44,569 nt of DNA from Kiritimatiellia bacterium (lineage in GTDB: Bacteria > Verrucomicrobiota > Kiritimatiellia > RFP12 > UBA1067): the NCBI GenBank assembly GCA_904502135.1, contig CAJGDE010000003.1, positions 1-44,569 on the forward strand, given 5' to 3'. The translations under genes were made by a program, and so were the position numbers. Below, piece after piece: positions 9,052-18,059 of this stretch. The notes beneath the pieces are model-generated. The model searched no databases. It was not told the origin of the DNA and saw nothing but the letters and a program-made list of their open reading frames with translations. How positions within the stretch are numbered: position 1 is the stretch's first letter; every line of letters begins with the position of its first letter.

Positions 9052-9993
9052 TCAAAAACCGGGTAAATTCAATTGTCCAGAAACGCAGACCTTGCGACCT
9101 TTAGAAAGGGTCTTGTCCGAAGTGTCATAGACGACAAACTTTATCCCTTCGAAACGCTTTGAAAGTTCCGATTTGATATAACTCGAAACCGTTTTCACAT
9201 TGCCGACATCATCATCAGAAAAACCGATTGAAACACTTCTTTTAAGCCCGCCCGTACGACGAAGCATGTGAAAAACATGTTCGACGAAATCCCGTATGGC
9301 GAATTCCTTTGCAAGCTCCGGGCGCGAAGCCGTGGTAGCAACAGCAAGCTTCTCCTTGTAAATGGGATCGTTCGCCATACGCTCTTTGAAACCCTGGTAG
9401 GTGACGGCCGAATATCGGCACATTCCAAGATAATAATCAAGTTCCTCCGCATCCGTGCCAAACTCTTCTATTTTATCAAGCCAGCGCCGATAGCCGCGCA
9501 GATTGGACATCATCTCTTCACGCTCTCGTTCACTTAGAGCATATCTGATAAAAACCCGAACAGCCCTCTCCAAAGTCTGCGGCGAATGACCTCTGGCTGT
9601 TACAATAGAAAACAAGCGCCCTTCGCGCAAGGTTTTTTTAAGAGCGTTGTAACTTGGCCCCGGCTTCTCGCCATGCTCCACCCGCTCAAGCGCCTCGATC
9701 GTATCCTCGATAAATCGGTTTGTCGACTCTTCGCCAGGCGCGCCGTCTTCAAAATTTTTAAACGCCTCAGCCCATCCCCCAGGCGGCGCCCGGTAATGCT
9801 CGGTATCGGCTCTAACTAAAGCGAATGTGGCCGTTGAGACCTCGACGGCGCGCCAAACGCCGTCATCATCAAGATGTTCAAGCTTGATCTTCGTGGGCAT
9901 ATGAAGGATGTTGTCATCCCAATCGAAGATATAGTACTTAAAGTCGCGCCCCGCGACCTCGTCGTTTACGTACGGTATCGCTTTTGAACGCAT
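9052..9993 (-). CDS. HAD-superfamily hydrolase-like protein, uncharacterised
   Basis: A 313-residue protein carrying the three diagnostic HAD motifs: DWDDN at 24-28 (nucleophile and acid/base Asp; motif I), VTARG at 131-135 (Thr of motif II), and GFSDDDVGN at about 257-265 (acidic motif IV). Unlike ordinary HAD phosphatases, about 100 residues separate motifs I and II, and a helical insert of about 120 residues (YALSEREREEMMSNLRGYRR...) lies between II and IV. Substrate unknown; protein or nucleic-acid phosphatase are both possible. It begins 13 bp after proB. Confidence 0.7.
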   Translation of the reverse strand: MRSKAIPYVNDEVAGRDFKYYIFDWDDNILHMPTKIKLEHLDDDGVWRAVEVSTATFALVRADTEHYRAPPGGWAEAFKNFEDGAPGEESTNRFIEDTIEALERVEHGEKPGPSYNALKKTLREGRLFSIVTARGHSPQTLERAVRVFIRYALSEREREEMMSNLRGYRRWLDKIEEFGTDAEELDYYLGMCRYSAVTYQGFKERMANDPIYKEKLAVATTASRPELAKEFAIRDFVEHVFHMLRRTGGLKRSVSIGFSDDDVGNVKTVSSYIKSELSKRFEGIKFVVYDTSDKTLSKGRKVCVSGQLNLPGF

Positions 9994-10006
9994 GACGGCT
10001 ATTCAA

Positions 10007-10765
10007 TCAAAGAGCGCTGCCCGGGAAGAACGTTCCGACATTACGCCCTTCAACGAGCGGCAGAAGCACACTCTTGCGACCGTTGGCGATATATGTATCG
10101 ATACCCGAATCCACAGCCGCGCGCACAGCCTTAAGCTTAGAATCCATGCCTCCTTTCGAAAGCGAACCTTTTTCACCGGCGCGCACCAAACGCATAACCT
10201 TGCGCGGATTCTCAACCAAAGCAATACGCTTGCCGTTGCTATCCAAAAGCCCATCGACCGTGGTCAAAAGAATAAGCAAATCCGCCTTGACAAGCCTAGC
10301 GATCAAAAACGACAACCAGTCATTGTCACCGAATGTAAGACCTTTAAGTTCATCATCCGCAACAACATCGTTTTCATTGATGACCGGCACGATTTCTGCC
10401 TTGACGAGATGTTCTATCGATTTGCGCACGTTTTGACTGCGGCGGCGCGATTCGAAATCGTCATGAGTCAATAAGACCTGACCGATTTTTATACCATGCT
10501 CGGCGAAAAGCTTCTCATATTCGCAAATAAACTGGACCTGCCCTACAGCCGCACACATTTGAATATCGTTTGTATCTTTCGGACGCGCTTTAAGACCAAG
10601 AGCCTCTACACCGGCTGCAACAGCCCCGGAAGAAACAAACACGACTTCATGCCCGCTCAACTTAAGAGCGCTCAACTGCGCTACAAGTCTTTTAAGAGCG
10701 ACATGATCTGGATGACCAGATTTACGGGCGATAGCGTGAGTGCCGACCTTTACAACGATGCGCAT
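10007..10765 (-). CDS. proB: Glutamate 5-kinase, short form without PUA domain
   Basis: First enzyme of proline synthesis: ATP + glutamate to glutamyl 5-phosphate. The amino-acid kinase fold is complete: KVGTHAI at the N-terminus, FVSSGAVAAG, VPVINENDVV, and the TFGDNDWLSFLIA nucleotide/substrate loop, then the KGGMDSKLKA segment. At 252 residues it stops right after the kinase domain, whereas the E. coli enzyme (about 367) adds a C-terminal PUA domain. Short forms exist in other bacteria. proA is not in the window. The gene starts 6 bp after rsfS, within the glgA-rsfS-proB cluster. Confidence 0.93.
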   Translation of the reverse strand: MRIVVKVGTHAIARKSGHPDHVALKRLVAQLSALKLSGHEVVFVSSGAVAAGVEALGLKARPKDTNDIQMCAAVGQVQFICEYEKLFAEHGIKIGQVLLTHDDFESRRRSQNVRKSIEHLVKAEIVPVINENDVVADDELKGLTFGDNDWLSFLIARLVKADLLILLTTVDGLLDSNGKRIALVENPRKVMRLVRAGEKGSLSKGGMDSKLKAVRAAVDSGIDTYIANGRKSVLLPLVEGRNVGTFFPGSAL

Positions 10766-10771
10766 ACGATA

Positions 10772-11065
10772 TTACTCCCAAAGTTTCTCAAGCGCGTAGT
10801 AGGCTCGCGCTTCCGCCGAAAAAACGTGAACGACAACATCGATATAATCGCTCACGATCCACCCTGATTCAGGATCGCCGGAAGTGCGGTACGCCTTGGG
10901 CAAAGCTTTGGCGAGAGCCTTCAAGTGAGGCGCCGCAGCGCCGGTGGCGACGATAAAATAATCTGTTAGGGCCGACTTCCCTTTGACGTCGTAAACTTTT
11001 ATATCGGCACCCTTTGCATCTTCAAGTGCTTTGACGAACGACTCAACCTGCTGCTGAACTGACAT
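10772..11065 (-). CDS. rsfS: Ribosomal silencing factor RsfS (Iojap family)
   Basis: Binds ribosomal protein uL14 and blocks subunit joining when nutrients are scarce. The 97-residue protein has the family signature ALTDYFIVATGAAAPHLKAL, then GDPESGWIVSDYIDVVVHVF and a C-terminal ALEKLW. Length is typical of the family (about 100-120). It sits 14 bp after glgA and 6 bp before proB. In many bacteria rsfS lies next to nadD and proA/proB, so the proB neighbour is expected. Confidence 0.95.
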   Translation of the reverse strand: MSVQQQVESFVKALEDAKGADIKVYDVKGKSALTDYFIVATGAAAPHLKALAKALPKAYRTSGDPESGWIVSDYIDVVVHVFSAEARAYYALEKLWE

Positions 11066-11079
11066 GACAATAATAGACC

Positions 11080-12600
11080 TTAATTTCTGACAAGCGGACG
11101 AGAAAGCATCCGCTCATATAGTTTAATGTATTCCTTTGCGCACGCTTCATGATTGAAGCGGGCCAAAGACTCCTTCATAATGCGACTTATTTCACGCTCG
11201 CGCACATCCGCACCTTGAGCGTAAAACTCCATCGCCCGGTTCATCGCCCATTCTAAACCATTTGCATCATAATGATCGAAGACAAAACCGTTTCCGACAG
11301 AAGCGTTCCAATCCAACATCTCTACCGTATCATGAAGACCGCCGGTATTGTGCGCAATTGCGAGCGACCCGTATATGGGAGCTTGCATCTGCGGCAAACC
11401 GCAAGGCTCAAAAAGCGAAGGCATAAGAGTGAAATCGCTGGCGGCGAAGCCGAGCTGCGAGAGCCTCGCGTCAAAGTTGTGAATTCCTATACGCTTGTAA
11501 AGAGCGTGAAATTCCCGAATCTCCCAGAACGGCTGCTGGAACGGCCCGTTGGCGATAACCGCGAGCTGCGCACCCGTATGCGCATGACGCTCCAAAAACC
11601 TGTAAAGAATATCGGTCAAAAGCTGCGGCCCCTTCTGTACCGGATCGAGGCGCGATGGCCAGAAGAAAAGCGGAGCGTCCGGATTTTCATCCAACCCCAG
11701 CGCGTGCTGAAGCCTAAGCTTATTCTCTCTCTTCATCGCACGATGATTTTCAGCATCGTATTTAAACGGAATCTTATCATCGGTCGAAGGATTGTCGGCG
11801 GAATCCGGCGCATTGAGAATTCCGGCCGCGCAACCCGCGTTGTATTTGTTGCGGATCTCATTGCGGATCGAATCCGGCACAAACGAATGCCAGCCGTTGA
11901 CGATCTCTTGGAGGAAGGTAGGACTTACCGTATTGATAAAGTGAGCGCCAAAGACCCCTGAAGCCTGCAGGTCGATAGCGTTTGAATTGCGACTCTCCTC
12001 ATAATTATACGGCGGATAACTAAAGTACAGGTTCTGCCAGAATTCCGCTGCGTCAATTCCCGAATCTTCAATTTTCGAAAGGGTCAGACGATGAGTATGA
12101 ATATTATGAACCGTAAAAAGACACGGTATCCCTTCTCGGCGAGCTGCCGCAGGAATAAGACCCGTCATCCAGTCATTGCAATGGATAAGATCGGGCTGGA
12201 CTCGCGGAATTATATTATTTATAACCTCACGTTGAAACGCGAGCGAAAGTTTCAAATTACCTTCGCCTCTATCGTATACCGTATCGCGATAATAGAAACA
12301 ACGATCCTCAGCCAAATGAATGCGCTCGTCAGGAAGATGACTTTTGTACTTTCGCAATTCCTCTGCAACAAGCTGCGCCGTTTCGACATGAAACATTCGC
12401 CTGTAGTGCGGCAAAGCGACATGAACATCAGCACCTAAAGAATGAAGCGCCTGAACAAGCGAGGCCGACACGTCAGCCATACCGCCCGCTTTCGCCGACA
12501 TTTTGCCAGCGAGGTTACCCATCCCTTCCGGAAGATAAGTTATCTCCGGCGTTACTATAAGTATACGCGGATTTCTTGTAGTTTTTCTCGTCTTGGCCAT
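11080..12600 (-). CDS. glgA: Glycogen/starch synthase (GT5)
   Basis: Extends alpha-1,4-glucan from ADP- (or UDP-) glucose. The GT-B fold is complete over 506 residues: the nucleotide-sugar loop KAGGMADVSASL near the N-terminus, LIHCNDWMTGLIP, TVHNIHTHR, and in the C-terminal half FFWPSRLDPVQKGPQLL and PSLFEPCGLPQMQAPIYG with the conserved Glu pair, followed by TGGLHDTVE. An insertion (YLPEGMGNLAGKMS) ahead of the KxGG loop marks the divergent GT5 subgroup. The ATG at 12600 is preceded by a perfect TATAAT about 45 bp upstream. It heads the glgA-rsfS-proB-HAD gene group. Confidence 0.92.
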   Translation of the reverse strand: MAKTRKTTRNPRILIVTPEITYLPEGMGNLAGKMSAKAGGMADVSASLVQALHSLGADVHVALPHYRRMFHVETAQLVAEELRKYKSHLPDERIHLAEDRCFYYRDTVYDRGEGNLKLSLAFQREVINNIIPRVQPDLIHCNDWMTGLIPAAARREGIPCLFTVHNIHTHRLTLSKIEDSGIDAAEFWQNLYFSYPPYNYEESRNSNAIDLQASGVFGAHFINTVSPTFLQEIVNGWHSFVPDSIRNEIRNKYNAGCAAGILNAPDSADNPSTDDKIPFKYDAENHRAMKRENKLRLQHALGLDENPDAPLFFWPSRLDPVQKGPQLLTDILYRFLERHAHTGAQLAVIANGPFQQPFWEIREFHALYKRIGIHNFDARLSQLGFAASDFTLMPSLFEPCGLPQMQAPIYGSLAIAHNTGGLHDTVEMLDWNASVGNGFVFDHYDANGLEWAMNRAMEFYAQGADVREREISRIMKESLARFNHEACAKEYIKLYERMLSRPLVRN

Positions 12601-12643
12601 TTTGTGAATGAATTCTATCTGAGGTATTCGTTTAATTGCGAAT

Positions 12644-12652
12644 ATTATATCA
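12644..12652 (-). promoter_or_regulatory. Extended -10 element upstream of glgA
   Basis: Minus strand TGA-TATAAT, a perfect -10 with the TGn extension, placed to give a leader of about 37 bases before glgA. No good -35 is visible at 16-18 bp. It lies in the 92-bp gap between the MFS gene end and glgA, the only plausible start point for the glgA group. Confidence 0.55.
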
Positions 12653-12692
12653 TTTTACTGAACATTTTGCATTGGTTTGTGGTGAATTGTTT

Positions 12693-13859
12693 CTATTTTC
12701 TGGTTGCGGAGAATATGCCCAAGACAAAAAGATATGCTAAACAGGCTGAAAGAACAAATACTATCGCAATGGGGCCGTAAGTCTTCTCAGCAACGCCCAA
12801 AATCGCAGAAATTATTCCTCCGCCGACAATAGCCATAACCATCAGCGAGGTTATCTCGTTGGCTTTCGCAGGATTTTTTTCAATCGCAAGCCCCATGCAC
12901 ATCCCGAAACTGTTGGCGGTAAAAAGCGCCATCAACACTACAAGCACAAAAAACGCGAACGCCGATGACGCGAATGGAATCAGAAGAATCACGACAAGTC
13001 CCAGCCCCATCGCCCACGGCAGGCACTTAGCCGCCGAAACTCTCGCAAACACAAAAGCGCCGATAAAAGCCGCCGCCGTCTTTGCGGCGAAATAAACGGT
13101 AGGCCCAAGGCCTGCCATATTAACATCGACTTTGTAGACCTTTGAAAGATATTCGGGAATGGCGACATTCATCCCGACGTCAGCGCCGACGGAAAACAGA
13201 ATTCCGACAGTCATCGCTAAAATATACGGATTTTTAAGAACTGCAATGCAGGAGGCGAAACTCGTTCTCTGGTGCCCTTCAGAATCTTGAGCGAGCCGCT
13301 CGTCATCAATCTTAGTGAAATAGAGCCACATTCCGACAACGCCGGTCAAAATCGCGTATACGGGGAAAAGCAGCTTCCAATTTCCGAGCGCCGTAGCCGT
13401 AAGATAAACGAATACCGGCGTCAAAGAAGCGCATATCGCTTTAACGAACTGACCTAACGAAATACGGCTTGTAAGTTTGTCTTTCGTTACCACATTGCTC
13501 ATCAGCGCCGGAAGAGCGGCCTGAATTATTGTATTTCCTATTCCGACAAGCGCAAAAGAGACTATGTACAGATACCACCTCTCAGCAGAAGAACAAAAGG
13601 CTATCACCATCGCAAGAATCATTATGCCAAACGAAATCAAAACGGAATTTTTTCGGCCGACTCTGCCCGAGAGAATTGCCGTAGGAATAGAGATAATCAA
13701 AAACCATACATATGCAAATATAGGCATCAACCATGAAATTGTGTCAGCGTTCTCCACACATTCGGCTTTTACCTGATTCATTATCGTGCCGATGATATCA
13801 CCGAATCCCATTACGAAGAAACCCGCCAGAAGAGGCGCTATGACAAATCTTTTTTTCAC
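12693..13859 (-). CDS. MFS sugar permease
   Basis: A 388-residue integral membrane protein with about twelve hydrophobic helices and a central loop (about 190-205, KIDDERLAQDSEGHQRTSFA), the layout of the major facilitator superfamily. The signature-like SGRVGRKNS loop between helices 2 and 3 is present. Its order resembles the FHS (fucose/glucose) group. It directly follows a ROK kinase, a SIS-domain isomerase and a GH2 enzyme, so uptake of a hexose or amino sugar released by the glycosidase is the natural inference; the substrate cannot be read from sequence. It starts 11 bp after the ROK gene. Confidence 0.85.
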   Translation of the reverse strand: MKKRFVIAPLLAGFFVMGFGDIIGTIMNQVKAECVENADTISWLMPIFAYVWFLIISIPTAILSGRVGRKNSVLISFGIMILAMVIAFCSSAERWYLYIVSFALVGIGNTIIQAALPALMSNVVTKDKLTSRISLGQFVKAICASLTPVFVYLTATALGNWKLLFPVYAILTGVVGMWLYFTKIDDERLAQDSEGHQRTSFASCIAVLKNPYILAMTVGILFSVGADVGMNVAIPEYLSKVYKVDVNMAGLGPTVYFAAKTAAAFIGAFVFARVSAAKCLPWAMGLGLVVILLIPFASSAFAFFVLVVLMALFTANSFGMCMGLAIEKNPAKANEITSLMVMAIVGGGIISAILGVAEKTYGPIAIVFVLSACLAYLFVLGIFSATRK

Positions 13860-13870
13860 GACATCACTCC

Positions 13871-14788
13871 TTATTTGTTTTGTGAACCGATTGCGACAGC
13901 AAGAGCGGCATAATCACCTATATTTTCTCCAAGCTCCGCTGCCGTAATCTTGCAGACCTTGCGCGCCAGCACGAGCGCCTCCTCTTCCAGGATCGGCTCT
14001 ATTATGGGCATAAACAAATCGGCATTGCGCATAAAAATCCCGCCCAGGGCAATCACCTCGGGATTGAGAATATCAATCGTAAAGGCGAGAATTGTCGCGA
14101 GCTTTTCGGCTGATTCTCGGAACACCTCAACAGCATCTGCATCTCCTAAGCGCACACGCTCAAAAAGCTCCTTTGCCGTAATATCAAGGCCTTTGCGAAT
14201 CTTCGCCAATCTCGCTATGCCAGCGCCGGAACAAAAGCCCTCGGCGCTGCCTTCTTTATTGTAGCCGACGGGACCTGTCGGGGCCAACCGGATGTGACCT
14301 ATTTCGCCAGCATTGTCATTCGCCCCTGAATAAAGCTTGCCGTCGATAACAATACCCGCCCCAAGACCGGTGCCGAAAGTCATAAAGACAAGATTTTTAA
14401 CGCCCCTACCGGACCCGTAAAGATATTCCGCCATAGCGCAGGCGTTAGCATCATTCTCCACCGATGTCGGAACGCCAAAGCGATCTTCAAAAAATTCCAC
14501 GATCGGAACATTGTCCCAGCCCGGGAGATTTGGCGGAGATAGAATAAGACCCTTTTTAGAATCGAGCGGCCCGCCGCAACTAATTCCGATACTCACGAAA
14601 TCTTTCGGGCTCATCGAACGAGATGAAGCTATAGCTTCAATTCTACGGGAAAACTCCTCAAGGACTTCACGCCACGAAAGACCAGCCGTCGGAAATTCAT
14701 CGCGGGAAAGAATTTCTATTCCGCCGTCATACGGCTCACCAGTTGAAATGGCACACTTGGTGCCGCCGATATCAAGACCTATATTCAA
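13871..14788 (-). CDS. ROK-family sugar kinase lacking the usual zinc-site cysteines
   Basis: ATP-dependent hexose kinase of the ROK (glucokinase / N-acetylmannosamine kinase) family, 305 residues. Seen: DIGGTKCAIS P-loop at the N-terminus, SCGGPLD, the catalytic ENDANACAMAEYLYG, FMTFGTGLGAGIV, and the ROK-like GEIGHIRLAP. The usual CxCGxxGC zinc cluster is replaced by a segment (EGSAEGFCSGAGI) with a single Cys, so zinc is probably not bound. It overlaps the SIS gene by ATGA, which implies coupled expression and a shared sugar pathway. Exact substrate unknown. Confidence 0.9.
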   Translation of the reverse strand: MNIGLDIGGTKCAISTGEPYDGGIEILSRDEFPTAGLSWREVLEEFSRRIEAIASSRSMSPKDFVSIGISCGGPLDSKKGLILSPPNLPGWDNVPIVEFFEDRFGVPTSVENDANACAMAEYLYGSGRGVKNLVFMTFGTGLGAGIVIDGKLYSGANDNAGEIGHIRLAPTGPVGYNKEGSAEGFCSGAGIARLAKIRKGLDITAKELFERVRLGDADAVEVFRESAEKLATILAFTIDILNPEVIALGGIFMRNADLFMPIIEPILEEEALVLARKVCKITAAELGENIGDYAALAVAIGSQNK

Positions 14789-15405
14789 AACAATTCCTCC
14801 TCTATAGCTGCGGCAAGCGCATGGTAAACGGGCAAGTGCAGTTCCTGCACTTTAAACGTCTCTTTTTCTCCTACACGAATCGTGACATCCGCAATCCGTG
14901 AAAGCTTTGATTCGGCGGAACCGGTAAGCGCGACGACCTTGCCGCCCTTGGCCTTCATCACCTCGGCCGCTGCAACGCAGTTGGCGCTGTTGCCGCTCGT
15001 AGAAAACGCGACGAGAACATCCCTTTCGTCTCCGAGCGAAAGCACCTGCTGGGCGAAAGCGCTCTCCCATGAAACATCATTCGCGAACGCGCTCAGAAAG
15101 CCGGTCATCGAAACGAGCGAAATCGCAGGAAGAGCGCCTTCAAGTTTCGCTGCCAGTTCAGGGCGAATCTTCATTGCGATGGAAGAAGGAATTTCTCGGC
15201 GCTTCTTGAATGATTTCAAGAGTTCACCGCAAAGGTGTTCGGCATCCGCCGCACTTCCACCATTACCGCAAACAAGCACCTTGCCCCTGGCGCCATAAGT
15301 TTCAAGCAATGCGTTAAACGCGTCCATGATATTGTCTTTTTCGCCCAGAAGCGACGGATAGCGGACAAACAATTCGTCAAAAACGGCTTTCGTTGTTTCT
15401 TTCAT
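14785..15405 (-). CDS. SIS-domain phosphosugar isomerase (GmhA/DiaA-like)
   Basis: A 206-residue protein with one SIS domain: CGNGGSAADAEHLCGEL (the GmhA/DiaA signature), AFSTSGNSANCV phosphosugar-binding loop, and a conserved tail QELHLPVYHALAAAIEEE. GmhA isomerises sedoheptulose 7-phosphate for LPS heptose; DiaA regulates replication start. Here the coupling to a ROK kinase, permease and GH2 enzyme suggests a catabolic phosphosugar step, though an LPS role is not excluded. The GH2 gene ends 10 bp upstream. Confidence 0.82.
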   Translation of the reverse strand: MKETTKAVFDELFVRYPSLLGEKDNIMDAFNALLETYGARGKVLVCGNGGSAADAEHLCGELLKSFKKRREIPSSIAMKIRPELAAKLEGALPAISLVSMTGFLSAFANDVSWESAFAQQVLSLGDERDVLVAFSTSGNSANCVAAAEVMKAKGGKVVALTGSAESKLSRIADVTIRVGEKETFKVQELHLPVYHALAAAIEEELF

Positions 15406-15415
15406 AAAATCCTTT

Positions 15416-17986
15416 TTATTTTCTCAACGCATCCGCAAGATTACAGATTACAAGTCTTGAACGAAACTCGTCGGCAGTCATCTTAGACTTTGGCTTATAC
15501 CTGAAAATGCGGCGACCCTTAAGGAGAGTGACGAAATTGTCGTCAAAAGTTCCGCCGCCGTCTTCGGTCACGTAGAGCATAGTGGCAAAAGAAGGCTTGG
15601 CTGCGGAAAGCTCAAGCTCTATCTCGCCGTTCTGAAGTTTTTCCACCCGCTCAATCTTGATATCGGGAGAGGGCAGCGTAATTGTCGCGATGCGGCTTAT
15701 CGTTTCGGTCTCTTCGTTTTTCCAAATGCGGCCGTCAGAATCTTCAGCCTCGACGCTGAGAACCAAAAAACATTCCTTATCTTCTTTTTCCGCCTCACCA
15801 AATGTCTTAACGCCTGCGCCTTCAAAAGTGAAAGGATATTCTTTCTTTTCGACCTCTTGTCCATCGGCGATCTTGCGACGTGATACGGTGAGCTTGCCGG
15901 TGATCTTTCGCGGCAAATCCCATACAACAGTAGAGACACCGTCAAATTCACTGTTCGTCTTTGAGTCCAAGAACGTTATGAGCGGCTTATTGTACCTGCG
16001 CGCCGAATACATGGCGGCCTTGAGATTCATAGCGTGATCTATGGACGAATCGCTGTATACGGGCCACCAGTCGTTTATCTGCCAATAAAGAACGCCCATG
16101 CAAAAAGGCATTTGGGCATGATAACGGTTCTGCGCCTTCCTGATAAGACGCTCCTGCAGCACCTGCGTTAAATACAGCATCGACACATCGTCTTTCGGTT
16201 CGCCAAAATATGCCTTTATGGACTTAACTGCTTTCTCCACCTCGCCGGGCTTTTTCACATGATTCATCATCCCCGGATCATCGAGCGAGAGCGATGAGAC
16301 GAATTTCTTCATATAATCAACCTGGGGATAGGAGCGCCAGCCGTATTCGCTCATAAAGCGGACATTGATATTCAAATACGCCTCTATGGGCCGATCTGTT
16401 TGGCCGGCCACCCCCCAGATATGGGTGTCGCCTTTATCTTTATCGAAATTCTCTTCCCAGCGCCTATCCCCAGAGCAAGGCGAACTCGGCCAGAAAAACC
16501 GCTCTGGATCAGTTCTGATCACCGCATCTGAAATTGTAGTTGTAAGCCTGTCGCAAAGAGCATACCAGGAGCGCGTCTGATAGCTGCACCAATACGACTC
16601 GTTGTCGCCGCACCAGATCGCTATTGACGGATGCGACTTAAGCCTTTTTATCTGATGAACGACCTCGGCATGAATATTATCACGGAATTTATAATCATCT
16701 ACCGGGTAGTATGCGCAAGCGAACATCATGTCCTGCCAGACGAGAAGCCCCAGTTTATCGCACTCGTCGTAAAATTCATCCGGCTCGTAAACGCCACCTC
16801 CCCAAACGCGAATCATATTCCCGCAGGCCTTGGCGACCTCATTTAAATGGAACTTCGCCCTTTCATGCGTGCGCTTCGTCGGATAAGCCTCGGAAACGAT
16901 CCAGTTCCACCCTTTTATGAACACATCGACACCATTAACTCTGAAGAGAAACGACTCACCGCCCTTTTCGTCTTTTTCGCGCACAACCTCGACCGTACGA
17001 AAGCCAAGATTCCGGCAAAGAGTTTTTCCTTCGCAGGAAACGCTGTATTTGTAGAGATTCTGCTCGCCATAACCGTTTGGCCACCACAGACGGGGTGATT
17101 CTACGGTATAATCGGCCTTGACCGTAAAAATCTGACATGAACGCGGCACCTTTGCCTTAACGCTCTTCGTCTCACCTTCAAAAGTGAAATTAACGACGAC
17201 CTCGTCGCCAGCCTTGGCGCTAAGAGTCGGAGTCACCTCGGCAACGAGCGTAACAAGACCTTTTCCGTCGACGATTTTCTGCGAATGCCAGGCATAGTCG
17301 AGATAGGCCGTATCCTGAGCTCTCAGGCGGACATCGCCCAACATACCAGACGATGGGATTGAAACACCCCAGTCCCATCCGCCCTGGCATTGAGTGCGCC
17401 GCAGATAGGCTACATCCCCCATTAAACTTCTGCCGTGGGTATACGCTTTTTGATGACCTTTATAAGCTTCTTTACGCTTAAGACTTTCTTTTATCGGAGA
17501 GGGAAACCTCACTTCAAGAACATTCTCATCCTTAAGGATATCTTTTACATCAAACTGCCATTTACGAAATTGATTATCGGCATAAAATCTCTTTCCGTTT
17601 AAAAATATCTCTGCAGGATCATCAATCGAATCAAATTCAAGACGGATATTTTTAGCTTTCTTTAAACCGTCATCCAATTTGAATTTACGGGTGAAAACCG
17701 CAGTCTCGTTTCCGAAACTCTGCACCAGCCATTCATTTGTGCCGAAGAACGGATCGGGCAAAAGGCCCGCTTTCATCATAGCCGAATAGTTGTCGCCTGG
17801 AATAACTGCTTCTATCGCTTTAGCGTCACCCTGCTTAAGTTCCCACACACCGGAAAGGCTCTGTTCAATTGAGCTATGGGATATTGATGATGCCGCAGAG
17901 CGTAAAGAAAACCTCCCGTAAAACAAAGCCGCCAAAACTGCTGCACAGCAAATAAAACTTGCTATACCTACTTTTCTTGATATCAT
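15416..17986 (-). CDS. GH2 beta-mannosidase-like exo-glycosidase, membrane-anchored
   Basis: An 856-residue glycoside hydrolase. The ATG at 17986 has an AAGGAG site 5 bp upstream and gives an N-terminal hydrophobic helix (IASFICCAAVLAALFYG), either a signal peptide or an anchor. GH2 domain order is clear: sugar-binding beta domain (about 45-220), Ig-like domain, and a TIM barrel from about 360. The acid/base Glu lies in WCGDNE (about E463) and the nucleophile in FMSEYGWRSYP (about E547), both matching beta-mannosidases. Downstream genes supply a SIS isomerase, ROK kinase and permease. The specific substrate is inferred from family likeness. Confidence 0.88.
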   Translation of the reverse strand: MISRKVGIASFICCAAVLAALFYGRFSLRSAASSISHSSIEQSLSGVWELKQGDAKAIEAVIPGDNYSAMMKAGLLPDPFFGTNEWLVQSFGNETAVFTRKFKLDDGLKKAKNIRLEFDSIDDPAEIFLNGKRFYADNQFRKWQFDVKDILKDENVLEVRFPSPIKESLKRKEAYKGHQKAYTHGRSLMGDVAYLRRTQCQGGWDWGVSIPSSGMLGDVRLRAQDTAYLDYAWHSQKIVDGKGLVTLVAEVTPTLSAKAGDEVVVNFTFEGETKSVKAKVPRSCQIFTVKADYTVESPRLWWPNGYGEQNLYKYSVSCEGKTLCRNLGFRTVEVVREKDEKGGESFLFRVNGVDVFIKGWNWIVSEAYPTKRTHERAKFHLNEVAKACGNMIRVWGGGVYEPDEFYDECDKLGLLVWQDMMFACAYYPVDDYKFRDNIHAEVVHQIKRLKSHPSIAIWCGDNESYWCSYQTRSWYALCDRLTTTISDAVIRTDPERFFWPSSPCSGDRRWEENFDKDKGDTHIWGVAGQTDRPIEAYLNINVRFMSEYGWRSYPQVDYMKKFVSSLSLDDPGMMNHVKKPGEVEKAVKSIKAYFGEPKDDVSMLYLTQVLQERLIRKAQNRYHAQMPFCMGVLYWQINDWWPVYSDSSIDHAMNLKAAMYSARRYNKPLITFLDSKTNSEFDGVSTVVWDLPRKITGKLTVSRRKIADGQEVEKKEYPFTFEGAGVKTFGEAEKEDKECFLVLSVEAEDSDGRIWKNEETETISRIATITLPSPDIKIERVEKLQNGEIELELSAAKPSFATMLYVTEDGGGTFDDNFVTLLKGRRIFRYKPKSKMTADEFRSRLVICNLADALRK

Positions 17987-18059
17987 GCCTACTCCTTTTC
18001 TTAATAAAAACAGTTTAAATTTTAACAAATGCCCAATCACTTCGCAACCGGAATAATCC

